In this document: piece after piece, positions 59,492 to 64,000 of the stretch
Numbering within the stretch: the stretch's first letter is position 1
Layout of the letters: the number at the start of each line of letters is the position of its first letter
DNA from: Xanthomonas boreopolis
Lineage (GTDB): Bacteria; Pseudomonadota; Gammaproteobacteria; Xanthomonadales; Xanthomonadaceae
DNA length: 64,000 nucleotides
NCBI GenBank assembly: GCA_014654535.1
Contig: BNBA01000001.1
Location: forward strand, 62,001-126,000
Direction of reading: 5' to 3'
Made by a program: the position numbers and the translations under genes
Notes under the pieces: generated by a model
The model's database searches: none
Told to the model about the DNA's origin: nothing
Seen by the model: only the letters and a program-made list of their open reading frames with translations

Positions 59492-60621
59492 GCGCGGCCG
59501 TCCGTGCCGGCGAACTCGTCGAGTTCGATCGCGGGCAGCTGCGGCATCGGGCCGCGCCGCCAGGCGCGCAGCTGGTAGACGTAGGACAGCACCTGGGCGA
59601 CGGCCGAATACAGTCTCACGGGGATTTCCTTGCCGAGTTGCGCTTCCCGATACAAGGCGCGTGCCAAAGGCGGGGCCGACACGATCGCGACACGGTGCTG
59701 CTCGCCGACCTCGCGGATGCGCTGGGCGACCTCGTCCACGCCCTTGGCGACCACGATCGGCGCACGCATCCGCTCTCCCTCGTACTGCAGCGCCACCGCG
59801 TAGTGGGTGGGGTTGACCAGCACCACGTCGGCCTTGGGTACCGCCTCGATCATCCGGCGCTGCGCCAGTTGCTGCTGCATCTGCCGGATCCGGCTCTTGA
59901 CCTCCGGGCTGCCCTCGCTTTCCTTGATCTCGCGCTTGACCTCCTCGCGGGTCATCTTCAGCCGGCGCAGCCAGTTCCACTTCTGGTAAGGCGCGTCCAG
60001 CGCGGCGAGCAGCCCGAGCGCGAGCGCGGCGTACATCAGCAGCCGCAGGGTGAAGCCCAGGCCATCGACGATCGCGCGTTCCAGCGGCGCGTTCAGCAGG
60101 GTGCGCAGGTCGTGCAGGCCATGCCAAATGCACAGGCCGGTGGCGGTGCCGACGAACAGCACGCGCAACAGCGACTTGACCAGCTCGCCGATGCTCTCCG
60201 CGCCGTACAGGCGCTTGAGGCCGGCCAGCGGGTTGAGCTTGTTGGGGTCCGGCGCCAGCGCCTTGCCCGAAAACCGCAGTCCGCCCATCAACAGCGGCCC
60301 GGCCAATCCCGCCAGCAGGCAGACCAGGACCAGCGGCGCCGTCACCCACAGCAACTGCACGAGCAGCTCGCCGAAATGGCCCAGCAGCTTGGACGGGTTG
60401 TCGCGCAGGCCCGGGTCCGGGCTCAGCGCGGCCTTCATCCAGCCGTGCGCGCCCGACGCCAGGCTGCCGGACATCGCCATCAGCGCGAACACGCCGGCGG
60501 TGAACACCGCGGCGGTCGCCAGCTCGCGCGAGCGCGGGATGTTGCCTTGCTCGCGGGCCTCGCGCAGGCGTTTCTCGGTAGGCTGTTCGGTGCGTTCGGC
60601 GCCGTCTTCGTTCTCGGCCAT
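59488..60621 (-). CDS. flhB: FlhB: flagellar export specificity-switch protein
   Basis: FlhB switches export from rod/hook to filament substrates after autocleavage. The 377-residue protein has the N-terminal ERTEQPTEKRLREAREQGNIPRS, four membrane helices, and the autocleavage site N-P-T-H at residues 270-273 (VLVNPTHYAVAL). A sigma-54-like element lies 33-47 bp upstream of the ATG. The flhB-flhA overlap indicates a common transcript. Confidence 0.97.
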   Translation of the reverse strand: MAENEDGAERTEQPTEKRLREAREQGNIPRSRELATAAVFTAGVFALMAMSGSLASGAHGWMKAALSPDPGLRDNPSKLLGHFGELLVQLLWVTAPLVLVCLLAGLAGPLLMGGLRFSGKALAPDPNKLNPLAGLKRLYGAESIGELVKSLLRVLFVGTATGLCIWHGLHDLRTLLNAPLERAIVDGLGFTLRLLMYAALALGLLAALDAPYQKWNWLRRLKMTREEVKREIKESEGSPEVKSRIRQMQQQLAQRRMIEAVPKADVVLVNPTHYAVALQYEGERMRAPIVVAKGVDEVAQRIREVGEQHRVAIVSAPPLARALYREAQLGKEIPVRLYSAVAQVLSYVYQLRAWRRGPMPQLPAIELDEFAGTDGRA

Positions 60622-60653
60622 CGCGTTGCGGGGGAGGGGCTCCCGCGGGGCGA

Positions 60654-60668
60654 TGCAAGTTCTATTCC
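60654..60668 (-). promoter_or_regulatory. Sigma-54-like promoter of flhB-flhA
   Basis: The minus strand reads GGAATAGAACTTGCA: GG, 10 nt, GC, with TTGCA identical to the -12 box of the RpoN consensus TGGCAC-N5-TTGCA. The -24 box has GG and A but lacks CAC. The start is predicted about 20 nt before the flhB ATG. Confidence 0.5.
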
Positions 60669-60747
60669 TTCGGGGGCGGGCCCCGGGTTTGGGGACTGGG
60701 ACCGGGACTCGGAAAGGCGACGAGCCTGCTTCGGAGGGAATCCCGTT

Positions 60748-60812
60748 GTGGGAGGGACTTCAGTCCCGACAGGGCTTTACAGGCCCTCCGTCGGGACTGA
60801 AGTCCCTCCCAC
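60748..60812. repeat. Perfect 23-bp inverted repeat (GGGAGGGACT family)
   Basis: The arms 60748-60770 and 60790-60812 are perfectly complementary, each carrying GTGGGAGGGACTTCAGTCCC or its inverse. The 19-nt centre contains a smaller AGGGC/GCCCT stem. It is the most symmetrical copy of this repeat family in the window. Confidence 0.88.
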
Positions 60813-60880
60813 GAAAGAACAAGAAAGCGGCAAGAAGGGCCTCGGATCGCTTGACAGCCAAACCCAGGCAAGGAGGCTTT

Positions 60881-60922
60881 CCCGAATCCCGAATCCCGAA
60901 TCCCGAATCCCGAATCCCGAAT
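60881..60922. repeat. Heptamer tandem repeat (CCCGAAT)x6
   Basis: Six perfect copies of CCCGAAT, followed by a partial copy CCCGA, end 8 bp before the stop of the GGDEF-EAL gene. The unit is the inverse of the GGGATTC units near 57243. Confidence 0.93.
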
Positions 60923-60929
60923 CCCGAGC

Positions 60930-62987
60930 CTAAAGGCTCGCGGCAGCAATGAAACTACGCGGCTCGAGCGGCCGGCTCATCAGGTAGCCCTGCAACTGGT
61001 CGCAGCCCAGGTCGCGCAGGTGGTGCCGCTGAAGTTCGGTCTCCACGCCTTCGGCCACCACCTTCATGTTGAGCGTGCGCGCCAGGCCGACGATCGCCGC
61101 CACGATCGCCCGGTCCTCGCCCTCCTGTTGCAGGCCCTGCACGAACATGCGGTCGATCTTCAGCTCGCAGGCCGGCAGGCGCTTGAGGTACATCAGGTTG
61201 GAGTAGCCGGTGCCGAAGTCGTCGATGGCGATGTTGACGCCGAGTTCGTGCAGGGCCTTGAGCACTTCCAGGCTGGCGTCGGCGTCGCGCATGGCGGCGC
61301 TCTCGGTGATCTCCAGGGTCAGCCGGGCCGGGTCGATGCCGTGCCTGGCCAGGGCCTGGCCGACGCAGGCGACCAGGCCCGGGGAGGCCAGCTGCACCGG
61401 CGACAGGTTCACGGCCACGTTCCAGTCGCCACGACCGGCCTCGCGCCACTCGCGCATCTGGCGGCAGGCCTCCTCCAGCGCCCATTCGCCGATCGGCACG
61501 ATCAGGCCGATCCGCTCGGCCACCGGGATGAAACGGTCCGGCATGATCAGGCCGCGCTCCGGATGCTGCCAGCGCATCAACGCCTCCGCGCCGACCACGT
61601 CGCGGCCGTGCGCGCCGTACTTGGGCTGGTAATGGAGCACGAACTGGCGCCGCTCCAGCGCCAGCGGCAGGTCGCGCACCAGCAGCATCTTCTCGTGGGC
61701 GCTGCGGTTCATCGACGGCTCGAAGAACGCATAGCCGTTCCGGCCGGTCGCCTTGGCGTGGTACATCGCCGCATCCGCATTGGCGATCAGCACGTGGTCG
61801 TGCGTGCCGTCCTCGGGATAGATCGCGATGCCGATGCTGGTCGAGACCCGCAACTCGATGTCGTTGGACTTGAACGGCGCCACGAGCGCGGCCACGACCC
61901 GCTCGGCCAGGGCGGCGGCGTCCTCCGGTTCGTCCACCGGCAATGCCAGCACGAACTCGTCGCCGCCGAGCCGGGCGAGGGTGTCGTCGCTCCGCAGCAG
62001 CGTGCCGAGCCTGCTGGCCACCGCGACCAGCAGGGCATCGCCGGCCTGGTGCCCGTAGGCGTCGTTGATCGCCTTGAAGCCGTCCAGGTCCAGGAACATC
62101 ACCGCGAACCGGCGGCGCCGTCGCTGCGCCCGCTCGAGCCCCTGCTGGATCCGGTCCTGCAGCAGCAGCCGGTTGGGCAACCGGGTCAGCGAGTCGTGCA
62201 GCGCGGCCTGTTCCAGCTCCCGGTTGGCGGCGGCAAGCGAGCTGGCCAGCAGTTCCGTGCGCTGCTGGAAGTGACGGTCGAGCACCGACACGCCCAGCGC
62301 CATCGCGGTCACGCCCAGCGTCACCACGACCACCAGCACCGCCAGCCACTGCACCGGCATGCCGCCGTCGCGCGCGGCGCCGCAGATGCTTTCGGGCGGG
62401 AACCGGGCCGCGGCCATGCCGGTGTAGTGCATGCCGACGATCGCCAGGCCCATCACCAGCGCCGCCAGCGGCTGCACCACGTAGCGGCGGTGCCCGCTGC
62501 GCAGGCGGAACGCGATCCACAGCGCCGCGGCCGAGGCGGCGATCGCGATCGCCAGCGACAGCGCGAACCAGCCAGGGTGGTAGTCGATGCCGGGCTGCAT
62601 CCGCATCGCGGCCATGCCCAGGTAATGCATCGCGGCGATGCCCAGCCCCATCAGCAGGGCGCCGGCCGCCAGCCGCGGGTAGGGCAGTTCGCGGCGCGAC
62701 ACCAGCCAGAGCGCGAAGGCCGAGGCGAGCACCGAGACCACCATCGAGTACAGGGTGAGCCCCAGGTCGTATCCGAGCGGGACCGGCAGGCTGAAGGCGA
62801 GCATGCCGATGAAATGCATCGACCAGACCCCGAAACCCATCGCCAGCGCGCCGCCGGCCAGCCACCAGCCGGCCGCCCGGCCGCGCGTGGCCGAAACCCG
62901 GCCGGCCATGTCCAACGCGGTATAGGAGGCCAGGACGGCTACGGCGAGCGAGATCGCCACCAGCCATTCGTTGTAGCTGCCCTGCAT
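60930..62987 (-). CDS. MHYT-GGDEF-EAL membrane c-di-GMP protein
   Basis: A 685-residue signalling protein. The seven-helix MHYT sensor (about residues 8-235) has its three motifs SMHFIGM, AMHYLGM and GMHYTGM, proposed to bind metal and sense O2, CO or NO. The GGDEF domain has an intact GGDEF at 341-345. The EAL domain has E468-A-L (GAEALMRW) with EITES, IDDFGTGYSNL, KIDRMFV and VAEGVET all present. Both synthase and phosphodiesterase sites look intact, so the net activity cannot be predicted. It sits between flhB and fliR on the same strand, with repeats on both sides, interrupting the usual flagellar gene order. Confidence 0.95.
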   Translation of the reverse strand: MQGSYNEWLVAISLAVAVLASYTALDMAGRVSATRGRAAGWWLAGGALAMGFGVWSMHFIGMLAFSLPVPLGYDLGLTLYSMVVSVLASAFALWLVSRRELPYPRLAAGALLMGLGIAAMHYLGMAAMRMQPGIDYHPGWFALSLAIAIAASAAALWIAFRLRSGHRRYVVQPLAALVMGLAIVGMHYTGMAAARFPPESICGAARDGGMPVQWLAVLVVVVTLGVTAMALGVSVLDRHFQQRTELLASSLAAANRELEQAALHDSLTRLPNRLLLQDRIQQGLERAQRRRRRFAVMFLDLDGFKAINDAYGHQAGDALLVAVASRLGTLLRSDDTLARLGGDEFVLALPVDEPEDAAALAERVVAALVAPFKSNDIELRVSTSIGIAIYPEDGTHDHVLIANADAAMYHAKATGRNGYAFFEPSMNRSAHEKMLLVRDLPLALERRQFVLHYQPKYGAHGRDVVGAEALMRWQHPERGLIMPDRFIPVAERIGLIVPIGEWALEEACRQMREWREAGRGDWNVAVNLSPVQLASPGLVACVGQALARHGIDPARLTLEITESAAMRDADASLEVLKALHELGVNIAIDDFGTGYSNLMYLKRLPACELKIDRMFVQGLQQEGEDRAIVAAIVGLARTLNMKVVAEGVETELQRHHLRDLGCDQLQGYLMSRPLEPRSFIAAASL

Positions 62988-63090
62988 GTAAGGCCCGGGA
63001 GGAAAGAGCAGAAGTGCCCTGGCGATAGCGGCCGCGTTCGAGCGGACTTGAGCGTGGCGGCCGCAGGTCGGGGCGGCAGGGCGGTCGCTT

Positions 63091-63239
63091 CACGGGGGGT
63101 GCTCCAGTCCCGGCGGGAGTTGCCGGCGCTGCCCGGGTGGTCATGCCAGCGGGCAGGCGCGGTATCGGCCTTCGGTCCCAACGGAAATCCTTGGCCGCCG
63201 TTCGCGGGCAGCCCCGTCGGGACTGGAGTCCCTCCCGTG
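63091..63239. repeat. Inverted REP-like pair upstream of the GGDEF-EAL gene
   Basis: The left arm (63091-63113, CACGGGGGGTGCTCCAGTCC then CGG) and right arm (63216-63239, with GTCGGGACTGGAGTCCCTCC) are inverted, imperfect relatives about 100 bp apart. They belong to the GGGAGGGACT family. The gap 62988-63256 otherwise shows no gene. Confidence 0.65.
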
Positions 63240-63256
63240 GGGGGCCTGGGCTGGCG

Positions 63257-64000
63257 TCAGCCGCCGAGCTGGCGCGCCGCATCGAAGGCGGCGTCGAACA
63301 TGCGCTGTACCGGCGCGGACATCTCGCCGGCCAGCATCGCCAGCAGGAACAGTCCCAGCAGCAGCGAGACCGGCAGGCCGAGCTGGATCGGGTTCAGTGC
63401 GGGCGCGGCCCGCGACAGCGCGCCGAAGGCCAGGTTGACCGCCAGCATCGCCACGATCATCGGCAGCGCCAGCGTGAGCCCGCCGCGCAGCACGTGCAGG
63501 AAGAAAGTGGGCGCGACCTCGGCGAAGGCATGCACGTCGGGCAGCGCGGTGCCGATCGGCAACGCCTTGTAGCTGTCCACCAGCAGCGCCACCAAGGCCA
63601 GGTGGCCGTTGGCGGCGAAGAACAACAGGCCGAAGCCGATGTAGAACCACTGCGACACCACGCCCGAGGTGACGCCGCGCAGCGGATCCGACATCTGCGC
63701 GAACGACAGGCCCATGCTCTGGGAAATCATTTCGCCGGCCAGCGCACCGGCCTCGAAGATCAGCCGCAGCATGAAACCCATCGACGCACCGATCGCCAGC
63801 TCGCGCGCGATGCCCAGCACCGCGGCCGCATCGAATCCGTTCCACTCCGGGACCGGTGGCAGGATCGGCGCCAGCGCCATGGCCAGCGTGCCCGCGAGCA
63901 CCACGCGTATCCGCGCCGGCAACGCGCGGGTGCCGATCAGCGGCATCGCCGCGAGCAGCGCCCCGATGCGCAGCATGGTCCACAGCACCGTACCGATCAT
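63257..64000 (-). CDS. fliR: FliR: flagellar export gate protein (5' end probably beyond the window)
   Basis: FliR forms the export-gate core with FliP and FliQ in the basal body. At least 247 residues are visible, with about six membrane helices. Family features include GASMGFMLRLIFEAGALAGEMISQSMGLSFAQMSDPLRG and the C-terminal LPVSLLLGLFLLAMLAGEM. The ATG at the last bases of the window is possible, but FliR proteins usually have some 15-20 more N-terminal residues, so the true start probably lies outside. The expected upstream partners (fliP, fliQ) would be just beyond the edge. Confidence 0.92.
   Translation of the reverse strand: MIGTVLWTMLRIGALLAAMPLIGTRALPARIRVVLAGTLAMALAPILPPVPEWNGFDAAAVLGIARELAIGASMGFMLRLIFEAGALAGEMISQSMGLSFAQMSDPLRGVTSGVVSQWFYIGFGLLFFAANGHLALVALLVDSYKALPIGTALPDVHAFAEVAPTFFLHVLRGGLTLALPMIVAMLAVNLAFGALSRAAPALNPIQLGLPVSLLLGLFLLAMLAGEMSAPVQRMFDAAFDAARQLGG

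Larger units (their letters stand above)
60622..60929. other. Intergenic region upstream of flhB: sigma-54-like site and repeats
   Basis: 308 bp without a gene, between the GGDEF-EAL gene and flhB. From the flhB side it holds a GG-N10-GC element (60654-60668), a CCCGGG/GGGACT-rich tract (60676-60712), a large palindrome (60748-60812) and a heptamer array (60881-60922). Confidence 0.8.

Noticed and set aside
60881-60922. CRISPR array
   Set aside because: Units are 7 bp, contiguous and without spacers; no cas genes are near.

Overview
The window is a high-GC gammaproteobacterial chromosome segment, almost certainly from the Xanthomonadaceae/Lysobacteraceae (Xanthomonas, Lysobacter, Luteimonas or Stenotrophomonas relatives). 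The strongest evidence is a complete rpf quorum-sensing neighbourhood for the diffusible signal factor (DSF). It has RpfF, RpfB, RpfC and RpfG next to lysS, prfB, recJ, an RpfE-type gene, greA and carAB, in the family's arrangement. The family assignment is inferred from protein sequence and gene order; no database search was run.

Positions 1-14400 (mostly plus strand) hold housekeeping genes: a PLP aminotransferase, dapB, a MarR-GNAT fusion regulator on the minus strand, and the run carA / four-helix-bundle gene / carB / greA / rpfE / recJ, whose stops and starts overlap or nearly touch. prfB follows with its programmed +1 frameshift, then lysS. Positions 14500-23500 hold the DSF module. rpfG-rpfC (plus) converge on rpfB-rpfF (minus) across a terminator hairpin, and the aconitase acnA lies upstream of rpfB. 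Positions 23660-30080 carry a LysR regulator divergent from a PrpF/GalD-type isomerase, an ABC importer (lipoprotein, ATPase, permease) and an anion-type porin. A VapBC-like pair and acnB follow, so this uncharacterised carboxylate locus sits between two aconitases.

Positions 33850-64000 are an almost uninterrupted minus-strand motility island. It contains cheR-cheD-cheB, two chemoreceptors, cheW, a YcgR-type PilZ protein, a second CheA with CheY and a STAS protein, motC-motD-parC-parP, the core cheY-cheZ-cheA, fliA, flhG-flhF, flhA, flhB, a MHYT-GGDEF-EAL protein and the start of fliR. I see seven candidate sigma-28 (FliA) promoters with the same architecture (8-mer, 11-nt spacer, 8-mer) in front of these transcription units. 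One sigma-54-like site lies before flhB and one CRP/Clp-like site before a small exported protein. The layout suggests a RpoN-then-FliA flagellar cascade, with c-di-GMP control through RpfG, YcgR, the GGDEF-EAL protein and possibly Clp linking DSF sensing to motility.

Intergenic regions are rich in palindromic REP-like repeats, some in nested inverted pairs. Two repeat cases touch genes: a palindrome in frame inside carA, and an inverted repeat flanking the small gene between carA and carB. No tRNA, rRNA, CRISPR array, insertion sequence or prophage was seen.
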